Source: Candidatus Bipolaricaulota bacterium
GTDB taxonomy: Bacteria; Bipolaricaulota; Bipolaricaulia; UBA7950; UBA9294
Length of the DNA: 9,254 nt
NCBI GenBank assembly: GCA_020350845.1
Contig: CP070725.1
Coordinates: 106,204-115,457 of the forward strand
Direction: 5' to 3'
This document shows, piece by piece, positions 1 to 5,731 of the stretch; the stretch's first letter is position 1, and the number at the start of each line of letters is the position of its first letter. The notes beneath the pieces were generated by a model. It did no database searches. It had not been told where the DNA came from and was given only the letters and a program-made list of their open reading frames with translations. Both the position numbers and the translations under genes were made by a program.

Positions 1-303
1 ATTAACAGTGGTCCCCTGGAGGCCCTGCAGGCCACAGGCGCGAACCGGCTGCAGACCATCGTCTATGCGGTCATCCCGCAAATCCTGCCGCCGTTTATCT
101 CCTTCACGATCTACCGCTGGGACATCAACGTGCGCATGGCGACGATCATCGGTCTCGTGGGGGGCGGCGGGATCGGACAGCGGCTGTTGCAGCTCACGCG
201 CAACTGGGTGTGGGATCAGGCGATCGTGCTCATGCTCCTGATCATGGTCGCGGTCTGGGCGATGGACTACAGCTCCTCACGGCTGCGTGAGCGGCTCAAC
301 TAA
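1..303 (+). CDS. phnE: Phosphonate-type ABC transporter permease, C-terminal part
   Basis: The reading frame is open from the first base and ends at TAA 301-303, giving the last 100 residues of an inner-membrane permease; the 5' part lies outside the window. The PhnE-type cytoplasmic coupling loop is visible: an EALQATGA segment followed by AVIPQILPPF, then YRWDINVR and GLVGGGGIG at about residues 38-59. This EAA-type loop docks on the ATPase subunit, and the YRW-(E/D)-IN-R run is characteristic of the phosphonate branch. A final hydrophobic helix (AIVLMLLIMVAVWAM) and a short basic tail (RLRERLN) close the protein. By family knowledge it would work with a PhnC ATPase and a PhnD binding protein in uptake of phosphonate, phosphite or a related oxyanion; the actual substrate cannot be read from this fragment. 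Those partners would be expected to the left. No gene follows it on this strand until 954. Confidence 0.93.
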   Translation: MNSGPLEALQATGANRLQTIVYAVIPQILPPFISFTIYRWDINVRMATIIGLVGGGGIGQRLLQLTRNWVWDQAIVLMLLIMVAVWAMDYSSSRLRERLN

Positions 304-323
304 TCCGGGGACACAATACTCTT

Positions 324-339
324 TTCGTGGGCTCACGAA
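324..339 (+). terminator. Small hairpin after phnE, possible weak terminator
   Basis: TTCGTG and CACGAA pair as a perfect 6-bp stem around a GGCT loop, 20 bases after the phnE stop codon. There is no T-run on its 3' side (the T-run TTTT lies on the 5' side), so it does not meet the usual intrinsic-terminator pattern. Position after the last gene of a likely operon is the main reason to list it. Confidence 0.3.
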
Positions 340-343
340 GCGC

Positions 344-389
344 GTAGCCGCCGCAGGTAGCTTGTAGCTCGTGGCGTGTAGCGCGTAGG
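344..389 (+). repeat. Degenerate heptad repeat block, GTAGC core
   Basis: GTAGC occurs at 344, 357, 364 and 378, with GTAGG at 385. The spacings are 13, 7, 14 and 7, that is, close to multiples of seven. The unit is roughly GTAGCNC with strong drift between copies. It lies in non-coding DNA downstream of phnE, and further GTAGC copies occur at 472 and, in inverted orientation, at 630-634 and 648-652. Confidence 0.6.
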
Positions 390-396
390 AACGTCG

Positions 397-457
397 GTTC
401 ACGGTTCGCAGTTCACCGTTCGTTGAGTTCATCGGGTTCATTGAGTTCTGAGTGTTC
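397..457 (+). repeat. GTTC-core repeat block switching from period 7 to period 9
   Basis: GTTC occurs at 397, 404, 411 and 418 (every 7 bases) and then at 427, 436, 445 and 454 (every 9 bases). The nonamer unit is about GAGTTCATC or GGGTTCATT. Eight copies with exact phase cannot be chance base composition. The block continues directly from the GTAGC heptads, so the same array appears to change both unit sequence and unit length. Nothing coding is credible here. Confidence 0.75.
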
Positions 458-513
458 GTGACTCGTGGCGGGTAGCATATGGAAGGGACGCCATCGGCTC
501 GTCAGGTTCGTGA

Positions 514-534
514 AGTCGACCGGGTTTGTCGACT
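514..534. other. Hairpin at the centre of the mirror-image repeat region
   Basis: AGTCGAC at 514-520 and GTCGACT at 528-534 form a perfect 7-bp stem around the 7-base loop CGGGTTT. The structure can form on either strand and sits between two convergent genes, close to the midpoint of the flanking inverted arrays. There is no T-run on either side, so a role as a two-way terminator is possible but unproven. A third GTCGAC lies at 546-551. Confidence 0.45.
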
Positions 535-562
535 GGCGGTTCAGCGTCGACCCGTCGTCGAG

Positions 563-578
563 TGTGATGTACGTCACA
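563..578. promoter_or_regulatory. CRP/FNR-like palindrome TGTGA-N6-TCACA
   Basis: The sequence TGTGATGTACGTCACA matches the CRP-type half-site pair exactly (TGTGA, six bases, TCACA), with most of the central spacer also palindromic. It lies in the convergent interval between phnE and the 70-residue gene, not in front of any recognisable gene start, so a conventional promoter role is not supported by context. It may be a stray match or part of a repeated element. Confidence 0.35.
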
Positions 579-596
579 TTCGCTTCTTGTCCCGAT

Positions 597-652
597 GAAC
601 CCTACGAACTCAATGAACCCGAAGAACCTGCTACCGGCGTCGCGGCCGCTAC
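597..652 (-). repeat. Inverted counterpart of the GTTC/GTAGC repeat array
   Basis: GAAC, the reverse complement of GTTC, occurs at 597, 606, 615 and 624, exactly every 9 bases, followed by GCTAC (reverse complement of GTAGC) at 630-634 and 648-652. Positions 606-621 are the exact 16-base reverse complement of 433-448 in the left array. Read on the minus strand from the end of the 70-residue gene, the order is GTAGC-type then GTTC-type, the same order as after phnE. The outermost GCTAC overlaps the stop codon of that gene. Confidence 0.7.
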
Positions 653-861
653 TTCGCCGTGAGCTCTTCGAGGTAGGTGCGGATGTCGTCGAGGCCGTAG
701 GTCGTCTTCAATGCCTTGTAGTCCTCGAGCCAGGCGTCGGCGATGGTGTCGTCGCGGCGAATCTCGACATCGGAGATGCCGAACGACTCCATGAGCTTCT
801 TTGCCTCTTCTTCGATCTGCCGATCCTTGACGCGGAACAGGAACCGCGGGAAACCGGACAT
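649..861 (-). CDS. Small conserved-looking protein of unknown function, 70 aa
   Basis: The protein starts MSGFPRFLFRVKDRQIEEE and ends EELTAK. I do not recognise the family. It is soluble and charged, with a basic aromatic N-terminus followed by what look like two or three amphipathic helices (residues about 11-26, 43-55, 60-70); no Cys, no membrane segment and no signal peptide are visible. The frame is open further upstream to 993, but the ATG at 861 is preceded on the minus strand by a strong purine-rich ribosome site (GGGAGGTGGAGG) and the upstream extension has the Arg/Gly/Pro-rich composition of untranslated GC-rich DNA, so the short form was chosen. A TATACT box at 883-888 lies 22 bases upstream. 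The gene is divergent from the acetyltransferase at 954 and convergent with phnE. Its stop codon lies in the outermost unit of the inverted repeat array. That it is a gene is fairly sure; its role is unknown. Confidence 0.72.
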   Translation of the reverse strand: MSGFPRFLFRVKDRQIEEEAKKLMESFGISDVEIRRDDTIADAWLEDYKALKTTYGLDDIRTYLEELTAK

Positions 862-882
862 CCTCCACCTCCCTATGCGCGG

Positions 883-888
883 AGTATA
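883..888 (-). promoter_or_regulatory. Likely -10 box (TATACT) for the 70-aa gene
   Basis: TATACT on the minus strand matches five of six consensus -10 bases in an otherwise very GC-rich interval. It would place the transcript start about 15 bases before the ATG at 861, leaving room for the GGAGG ribosome site. No convincing -35 element is seen at normal spacing. Confidence 0.45.
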
Positions 889-953
889 CCCTGCAAGGAA
901 GCGACGGGCGGCGCGGTCGTGAAAGCCGGCGCCGCCGCGGATACCGTTGCCCC

Positions 954-1421
954 ATGAGTGAGCGGGGCATGGATGTCGCAGCGATCGTCGCAACGGAGGC
1001 CGATCGCGACGCGCTCGCCGATCTTGCCGCCGCGATCGAGGCGGAGGACCCGGACACGGCGACCGGGGAGGGACTCCGTGCCTTTCTCCAGCGGTTCGGC
1101 CCGCTCGATTCGCGCGGTCAGACGACCCTCCTCATCGGTGTCCTGAGCGCGCAACCGGTGGGGTTCTTGTGTGCTACCGTGGTTCCCAAGCTCGATCGCA
1201 GGCGCGGGTTCCTATACGTCGACGAGCTCTACGTTCTCGCCGAGCACCGCAGGCGCGGCGTGGGAACGGCGCTGCTCCGCGCGGCCCTGGATCGTGCCCG
1301 TGTCCTCGAGCTGTCTGGCGTGCGGCTTCTCGCGCGCCCCGGGAACCGAGCGGCGGCGGCGCTCTACACCGCGCTCGGCTTCGCCGTCGGGGATTCGCGC
1401 TTCTACGAGCTCTGCGTTTGA
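954..1421 (+). CDS. GNAT-family N-acetyltransferase
   Basis: This 155-residue protein has the length and layout of a single-domain GNAT enzyme, which transfers an acyl group from acyl-CoA to an amine. The acetyl-CoA pyrophosphate-binding signature is clear as RRRGVG at residues 99-104, following the strand VDELYVLAEH, and motif B is seen as N131 with ALYTALGF at 136-143. The substrate (antibiotic, amino acid, peptide N-terminus or ribosomal protein) cannot be told. The start is uncertain: the ATG at 954 has no ribosome site, but GTGAAA (919-924) and TACCGT (942-947) with 17-base spacing could give a near-leaderless transcript; the alternative ATG at 969 has a weak GAGCGGGG ahead of it and would remove only five residues. 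It is followed 34 bases later by the phosphorylase gene, which seems to have its own promoter. Family assignment is secure; function is open. Confidence 0.88.
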   Translation: MSERGMDVAAIVATEADRDALADLAAAIEAEDPDTATGEGLRAFLQRFGPLDSRGQTTLLIGVLSAQPVGFLCATVVPKLDRRRGFLYVDELYVLAEHRRRGVGTALLRAALDRARVLELSGVRLLARPGNRAAAALYTALGFAVGDSRFYELCV

Positions 1422-1446
1422 AGAACTCCTGTTCTGAACCTAAGAT
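1418..1446 (+). promoter_or_regulatory. Predicted promoter of the phosphorylase gene with embedded palindrome
   Basis: TTGAAG (1418-1423) and TAAGAT (1441-1446) are separated by 17 bases, each matching four of six consensus positions. Transcription would start at about 1452-1454, only a few bases before the ATG at 1456, which has no ribosome site. The spacer holds AGAAC-TCCT-GTTCT (1422-1435), a perfect inverted repeat placed where a repressor would block polymerase. The -35 overlaps the stop codon of the acetyltransferase gene. Confidence 0.45.
1423..1434. promoter_or_regulatory. GAAC-N4-GTTC palindrome, operator-like
   Basis: GAACTCCTGTTC fits the half-site pair and spacing of LexA boxes known from Bacillus-type LexA (GAAC, four bases, GTTC), with one more pairing base on each side. 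It lies between the predicted -35 and -10 of the phosphorylase promoter. LexA control of a nucleoside phosphorylase is not an established rule, so another dimeric repressor is equally possible. Confidence 0.35.
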
Positions 1447-1455
1447 CGCCCCACT

Positions 1456-2766
1456 ATGAACATGGTCGACATCATCCGCAAGAAGCGCGATGGTGGAAGC
1501 TTGACGCGTGACGAACTGCAGTACGTCATCGACCACTACATCGCGGGCGACGTTCCCGACTACCAGATCTCGGCACTGCTGATGGCGATCTTCTTCCAGT
1601 CCATGTCCGACGAGGAGACGGCACAACTCACCGACGTGATGGCGCACTCGGGGACGATACTCGACCTCTCGGACATGCCGGGGGTCGCGGTGGACAAGCA
1701 TTCCACGGGAGGCGTCGGAGACACAACGACCCTCGTGCTGATCCCTCTCCTCGCTGCGGCCGATCTCACCGTGGCGAAGCTCTCCGGCCGATCGCTCGGC
1801 CACACGGGAGGGACGATCGACAAGCTGGAATCGATCCCGGGCTTCCGGACGGATCTCTCACGTGAGGAGTTTCTCCGACTGGTCCGCGAGACGGGACTCG
1901 CCCTCGCCGATCACACGGAGGACATGGTCCCTGCCGATCGCCTCCTCTACGAGCTCCGCGACGTCACGTCGACGGTCGACTCCCTCCCGTTGATCGTTTC
2001 GTCGATCATGTCGAAGAAGATCGCCGGCGGAGCCGAGGCGATGGTGATCGATGTCAAGACGGGAGCGGGGGCCTTCCTGACGCGGCTTGAGGATTCGCGC
2101 AAGCTCGCCGGCTCGCTCGTCGCCATCGGGAGGAAGCTCGGGCGGAAGATCACCGCGCTCATCACGGACATGTCGCAGCCCCTGGGAAGGATGGTCGGGA
2201 ACGCGCTCGAAGTGCGTGAGGCGATCGACACCCTTCAAGGGCACGGTCCGAAGGACCTTGAGGACCTTTGCCTCGAACTGGGAGCCGAGCTCCTGCTGAG
2301 TGCCGAGCGCGCCGCGTCCCGTGAGGAGGCCGTGCAGTCGCTGAAGGGGCTCATTGATGGCGGGCAGGCACTCGGCAAACTCCGTCTGCTGATCGAGAAC
2401 CAAGGCGGGAATCCGCACGTCCTTGAGGACCCCGCCCTGCTCCCCACGGCGGCGCAGGTGGTCGATCTCCCGTCACCGACATCGGGTCATGTCGTAGGTC
2501 TCGACGCACTTGCGGTCGGACGTGCATCGTGCGTCCTGGGCGCTGGGCGACTGGTGAAGGAGGACGAGGTCGACTTCGCGGTGGGCGTCGAGCTCATCGC
2601 GAAGATCGGCGACCCGGTGGAGTCCGGAGAGCCGCTGGCGCGGCTGCATGTGAACCGCGCGGACGCACCACTCGACGAGGCGCGCGGAATGGTTCTTGGC
2701 GCGTATCAGATCGGACCGGCGGTCGTGTCGCCGCCGGCGCTGATTGTGGAGCGCGTGACCGCCTAG
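1456..2766 (+). CDS. pdp: Pyrimidine-nucleoside phosphorylase
   Basis: This 436-residue cytoplasmic enzyme splits uridine or thymidine with phosphate into the base and (deoxy)ribose-1-phosphate. The length is normal for the family (about 430-440). The start MNMVDIIRKKRDG agrees with the family N-terminus, supporting the ATG at 1456 despite the lack of a ribosome site. The phosphate-binding loop is KHSTGGVGDTTTL at residues 81-93; the family signature SGRSLGHTGGTIDKLE is at 110-125; the substrate-contact positions R168 (in YELRDVT), S183 and K187 (in SSIMSKK) are present; VKTGAGAF is at 200-207. The C-terminal alpha/beta domain contains the expected GHVVGLDA turn and the glycine-rich end. Whether it is the broad-range Pdp or the thymidine-specific DeoA type cannot be settled by eye. 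It converges on cytidine deaminase, the enzyme that makes its uridine substrate, and the two stop codons share CTAG at 2763-2766. Confidence 0.96.
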   Translation: MNMVDIIRKKRDGGSLTRDELQYVIDHYIAGDVPDYQISALLMAIFFQSMSDEETAQLTDVMAHSGTILDLSDMPGVAVDKHSTGGVGDTTTLVLIPLLAAADLTVAKLSGRSLGHTGGTIDKLESIPGFRTDLSREEFLRLVRETGLALADHTEDMVPADRLLYELRDVTSTVDSLPLIVSSIMSKKIAGGAEAMVIDVKTGAGAFLTRLEDSRKLAGSLVAIGRKLGRKITALITDMSQPLGRMVGNALEVREAIDTLQGHGPKDLEDLCLELGAELLLSAERAASREEAVQSLKGLIDGGQALGKLRLLIENQGGNPHVLEDPALLPTAAQVVDLPSPTSGHVVGLDALAVGRASCVLGAGRLVKEDEVDFAVGVELIAKIGDPVESGEPLARLHVNRADAPLDEARGMVLGAYQIGPAVVSPPALIVERVTA

Positions 2767-3155
2767 CCGGCCTCTTTCAGACGGAACGCCTCGGGAAGCA
2801 GTGCCCGGATCGTGGTGCGACGGAATCCTCCGTCGAGTCCTCCCATGAGGATCTCGAGGTCCGGGGCGTGCTCCCAAAGCACTTGGCGGCACGTTCCACA
2901 CGGCTGGCAGTAGTCGCGATCGCAGACCACGGCGAGCTTCGTGAATCCGTGGTGCCCCTCGGAAACGGCCTTGAAGATCGCCGTACGCTCGGCGCAGATC
3001 GAGGGGCCGTAGGCCGCGTTCTCGATGTTGACGCCGGTATAGACCGTTCCATCGTCGCACAAGAGCGCCGCCCCGACGGCGAATCCGGAGTACGGGCAGT
3101 ACGCCCGGTCGCGGACGTCGATCGCCATCTGCAGGAGCGCTTCGTCGGTCAGCAT
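2763..3155 (-). CDS. cdd: Cytidine deaminase
   Basis: This 130-residue protein has the length of the tetrameric, zinc-dependent cytidine deaminases that convert cytidine and deoxycytidine to uridine and deoxyuridine. The zinc site is complete: C54 and the proton-shuttling E56 in CAERTAIFKA, and C86 and C89 in PCGTCRQVL. The substrate-binding NIEN segment is at residues 43-46 (NIENAAYG), and the N-terminal YCPYSGFAVGAAL is typical. The ATG at 3155 follows the stop codon of the upstream gene by a single base (TGACATG), with no ribosome site of its own, so translation is probably coupled to the outer-membrane protein gene. Its stop overlaps that of the convergent pyrimidine phosphorylase gene. 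The two enzymes act one after the other in pyrimidine salvage, which explains the neighbourhood even though they are on opposite strands. Confidence 0.97.
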   Translation of the reverse strand: MLTDEALLQMAIDVRDRAYCPYSGFAVGAALLCDDGTVYTGVNIENAAYGPSICAERTAIFKAVSEGHHGFTKLAVVCDRDYCQPCGTCRQVLWEHAPDLEILMGGLDGGFRRTTIRALLPEAFRLKEAG

Positions 3156-3156
3156 G

Positions 3157-4020
3157 TCAGAAGCGTATCACACCGCCGACCCGGATCGCGAGCGACGCTG
3201 TGCGAATCGGCCACCACGTGCTCTCCTGCGTCACCAGTGGCGTGGCGGTGCGCACTCGGGCGTAGAGCCTGAGGAACGGAGGGCCGATCTCCACGCCGAG
3301 ACCGACCGTTGCCGCGAGCACGCCCCACGACAGGGAATCCAAGTGAAGTGCCTCTAGTGCGCGGTCGCCGGCGTCCTGAAAGCCGGGGACGACGAGCGCC
3401 ACGCCCGGGTCGAGCTGCCCTATAACCCAATCCAAACCGGCGGCGATCTCCACGGCAGCCACCAACAGGCCGAGGCGCTGTGTGACCTCGATCGACGCGT
3501 GCCCCGCCGAGAACGTAGGATCGATCGTCAGGTTCACGTCCTCGGAGGCGATCGTCAGCGGGAGCTCGGGCAGCGGGATTCCTGCCGCATCGAGCGCCGC
3601 CCAGACGAGCGAGTCGGTGAGCCATGCGGCACTCAGGCGGAGCGTGTCGACGACGATCAGCGGGAGATCGAGCTCGAAGGTTCCGCCGATCATGGGCACG
3701 GGGAACGAGGCGAGGACCACCGCTTCGGGTCCGGTCAGCAGGTCGTTCACCGTGCTGTCGACGGTCGTCAGGATGTCATCGAGATGGGCGACGAGATCTG
3801 CGACCACGAGCGGAGGGACCCCGGTATCGATGAGCCCCGCCTCGAACGCGGCGGCCGCTGCCGCGGCGGTGGCCGGAACGCGGGCCCACGCGGCTGTCAG
3901 ATCGAGGGTGTCGATCCCCGCCTCGACGCCGACGCCGATCGCCAGGGAGGCAGCTCCGTGAGCGAAGACGACGGCCACGACGGCGCACGCTACGAGAATC
4001 TCGCTCCGGATTCCGATCAT
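3157..4020 (-). CDS. Predicted exported beta-barrel (outer-membrane) protein, 287 aa
   Basis: I do not recognise a named family. Residues 1-25 look like a Sec signal peptide (MIGIRSEILVACAVVAVVFA then HGAAS), with cleavage likely after the AHGAA region. The rest is rich in Val, Leu, Ala and Thr with many alternating hydrophobic/polar stretches (for example TFELDLPLIVV, HASIEVTQRLG, RLYARVRTAT), and it ends in an aromatic residue after LAIRVGGVIRF, the pattern of the barrel-assembly signal of outer-membrane proteins. The middle has an Ala-rich helical stretch (residues 50-61). Only one Cys is present, inside the signal peptide; it is not followed by a clear lipobox. The ATG at 4020 is preferred over the GTG at 4023 because AGGAGG then lies six bases upstream. 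It lies 58 bases after the acyl-CoA synthetase gene and is one base from the deaminase start. A role as porin or surface protein is inference. Confidence 0.7.
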   Translation of the reverse strand: MIGIRSEILVACAVVAVVFAHGAASLAIGVGVEAGIDTLDLTAAWARVPATAAAAAAAFEAGLIDTGVPPLVVADLVAHLDDILTTVDSTVNDLLTGPEAVVLASFPVPMIGGTFELDLPLIVVDTLRLSAAWLTDSLVWAALDAAGIPLPELPLTIASEDVNLTIDPTFSAGHASIEVTQRLGLLVAAVEIAAGLDWVIGQLDPGVALVVPGFQDAGDRALEALHLDSLSWGVLAATVGLGVEIGPPFLRLYARVRTATPLVTQESTWWPIRTASLAIRVGGVIRF

Positions 4021-4048
4021 CACGTGCCTCCTCTCGTGTCACCGAGCG

Positions 4049-4066
4049 GGCGGGAGAAGCCCCGCC
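4049..4066. other. GC hairpin between acyl-CoA synthetase and barrel-protein genes
   Basis: GGCGGG and CCCGCC form a 6-bp stem with a 6-base loop in the 58-base gap between the two minus-strand genes. No T-run follows on either strand. It might attenuate or stabilise the message between the genes, but it could equally be chance in GC-rich DNA. Confidence 0.25.
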
Positions 4067-4078
4067 GTCACTGCCGGT

Positions 4079-5704
4079 TCAGCGTCGATCCCAGCCCTCC
4101 CACTCCTTGGCCTTGAGCTCTGCGCGCTTGATCTTACCACTCGTCGTCTTCGGAAGTTCCGTGATGTACTCGATCGCACGCGGGTACTTGTACGGCGCGG
4201 TGACGCTCTTCACGTGCCCCTGGAGCTCCGACGTGAGCTCCTCGGACGGGGAGTAGCCGTCCGCGAGGATGACGAAGGCCTTGACGATCTCTCCGCGCTC
4301 GCGGTGTGGGGCAGCGACGGCAGCCGCCTCGACGACGGCGGGATGGCTGACCAGTGCGTCCTCCACTTCGAACGGCCCGATGCGGTAGCCCGAGGTGAGA
4401 ATGACGTCGTCCGCCCGACCCTCGAAGAACAGGTAACCGTCCTCGTCCATCCGCGCGAGATCCCCGGTACGGTACCACCCCCCGGAGAAGACCTCCTCGT
4501 CGAGATCGGGGGCCTTCCAGTAGCCGTCGAAGATCGCGGGACTGCCCGGCTTGAGCGAGATCTCGCCGATCTCTCCGCGATCGACCGGGTTTCCGTCGAG
4601 GTCGATGAGGACGACGCCGGGGCCGGGCGTGGGCATCCCCATCGCTCCCGGCTTGACCGGCAGACCGGGAAGATTGCAGACGAGGCAGATGCTCTCCGTC
4701 TGCCCGTAGCCGTCGCGGATCGTCACCCCGAAGGCACGCTTGAACGCCTCGATCGGCTCCACGTTCAGCGGCTCTCCCGCCGACAGGGCGTCCTTCAGGA
4801 CGAGGTTGAAGCGCCCCATGTCGGGAAGCTGGGCGAACAGGCGGAACTCCGTGGGGGTAGCGCAGAGCTTGGTGATCCCGTGCTTCTCCATCAGCGCGAG
4901 GTAACGCTCCGCGTCATAGCGCCCGTTGTACATGAACTGGGTGGCGCCGGTGGTGAGCGACACGCCGATCGGGCTCCAGTACCACTTCGCCCAGCCCGGC
5001 GCGGTCGTCGCCCAGATCACGTCCTCGGCGGACGCGTCGTACCAGTAGCGCGCGGTGACGCGATGGTGGCAGTACATCCAACGGTGCTTGTGCACGACGG
5101 GCTTGGGATTCCCGGTCGTTCCCGAGGTGAAGTTGATCGTCATCGGATCGTCCGCGGTGAGCGCGACCTTCGGCCCTTCGGGATCGCCCCTTTCGAGGAG
5201 ATCCTCGAAGCGCAGCCAGCCGTCGCGTGGTCCGTCCGCGCCGATGAGGATGAACGTCTCGAGCGGACACTGGTCGCGCACCGACTCCACGGTGTCTGCC
5301 ACCGAGGCGTCGGCGACGATCACCGGCGCGCCGCTGACCTCCGCGCGGTAGGCGATCTCGCTCGCCTTGAGCATCTCCGAGCAGGGGACGGCAACGCCGC
5401 CGGCGACGAACGTGCCGAGCTGCGCGACGTGGGCTTCGGGGAGGCGCGGCAAGACGTGGAGTACGGGATCCCCTTGGCTCACGCCGAGGCCGATCAGTGA
5501 CGATCCGAAGGCGCGAATCGCGGTTGCGATCTCGCGGAAACTGACCCGTCGCTCGTTCCCGTCGTCGTCCTCCCAGATCACGGCGACGCGATCGGGCCGC
5601 TCCTTCGCGTGACGCTCGACGACGTCGACGATGTTGAAATCTGGCGGGATCTCCCACGTGAACGACCGGAGCTCCTCTTGATACGTCTCAGGGGTGTAGC
5701 GCAT
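4079..5704 (-). CDS. AMP-forming acyl-CoA synthetase, medium-chain (MACS/AcsA-like)
   Basis: This 541-residue enzyme activates a carboxylic acid with ATP to an acyl-adenylate and passes it to CoA. All core motifs of the ANL superfamily are intact: the P-loop FTSGTTGNPK at residues 192-201, the aromatic motif YGQTES at 333-338, YRTGD at 411-415, the hinge and core GRADDVILTSGYRIG at 429-443, and the C-terminal PKTTSGKIKR at 518-527 with the catalytic K524. The segment APGWAKWYWSP (235-245) is typical of the medium-chain acyl-CoA synthetase group (AcsA/ACSM) rather than of classical acetyl-CoA synthetase Acs, which is over 600 residues. The acid substrate (short/medium chain, branched or aromatic) cannot be told. 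An AGGTGA ribosome site precedes the ATG by nine bases. It is the first gene of a minus-strand run with the barrel protein and cytidine deaminase and is divergent from the 251-aa gene. Confidence 0.92.
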   Translation of the reverse strand: MRYTPETYQEELRSFTWEIPPDFNIVDVVERHAKERPDRVAVIWEDDDGNERRVSFREIATAIRAFGSSLIGLGVSQGDPVLHVLPRLPEAHVAQLGTFVAGGVAVPCSEMLKASEIAYRAEVSGAPVIVADASVADTVESVRDQCPLETFILIGADGPRDGWLRFEDLLERGDPEGPKVALTADDPMTINFTSGTTGNPKPVVHKHRWMYCHHRVTARYWYDASAEDVIWATTAPGWAKWYWSPIGVSLTTGATQFMYNGRYDAERYLALMEKHGITKLCATPTEFRLFAQLPDMGRFNLVLKDALSAGEPLNVEPIEAFKRAFGVTIRDGYGQTESICLVCNLPGLPVKPGAMGMPTPGPGVVLIDLDGNPVDRGEIGEISLKPGSPAIFDGYWKAPDLDEEVFSGGWYRTGDLARMDEDGYLFFEGRADDVILTSGYRIGPFEVEDALVSHPAVVEAAAVAAPHRERGEIVKAFVILADGYSPSEELTSELQGHVKSVTAPYKYPRAIEYITELPKTTSGKIKRAELKAKEWEGWDRR

Positions 5705-5731
5705 CGCTGATGATCACCTGCTCGTCTGGTT

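Noticed and set aside
389..400. GAAC-GTCG-GTTC as a LexA-type box
   Set aside because: GTTC is the core of the local repeat array, so the match is expected by the repeat itself, and no gene start is next to it.
341..652. CRISPR array or transposon with terminal inverted repeats
   Set aside because: The repeat units are 7-9 bases and degenerate, with no spacers of 30-40 bases; no transposase or target-site duplication is seen around the inverted arms.
465..662. 65-codon plus-strand frame within the repeat region
   Set aside because: It runs through the repeats and hairpin, has no ribosome site, and its product shows only repeat-derived residues such as NEPEEP.
3499..4116. 205-codon plus-strand frame opposite the barrel-protein gene
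   Set aside because: The minus-strand product has a coherent signal peptide and barrel-type C-terminus plus an AGGAGG site; the plus-strand product is a charged shadow.
4214..5500. Long open plus-strand frame of 428 codons opposite the acyl-CoA synthetase gene
   Set aside because: It is the antisense shadow of a gene with all catalytic motifs intact; its product is Arg/Asp/Glu/Gly-rich without any recognisable motif.
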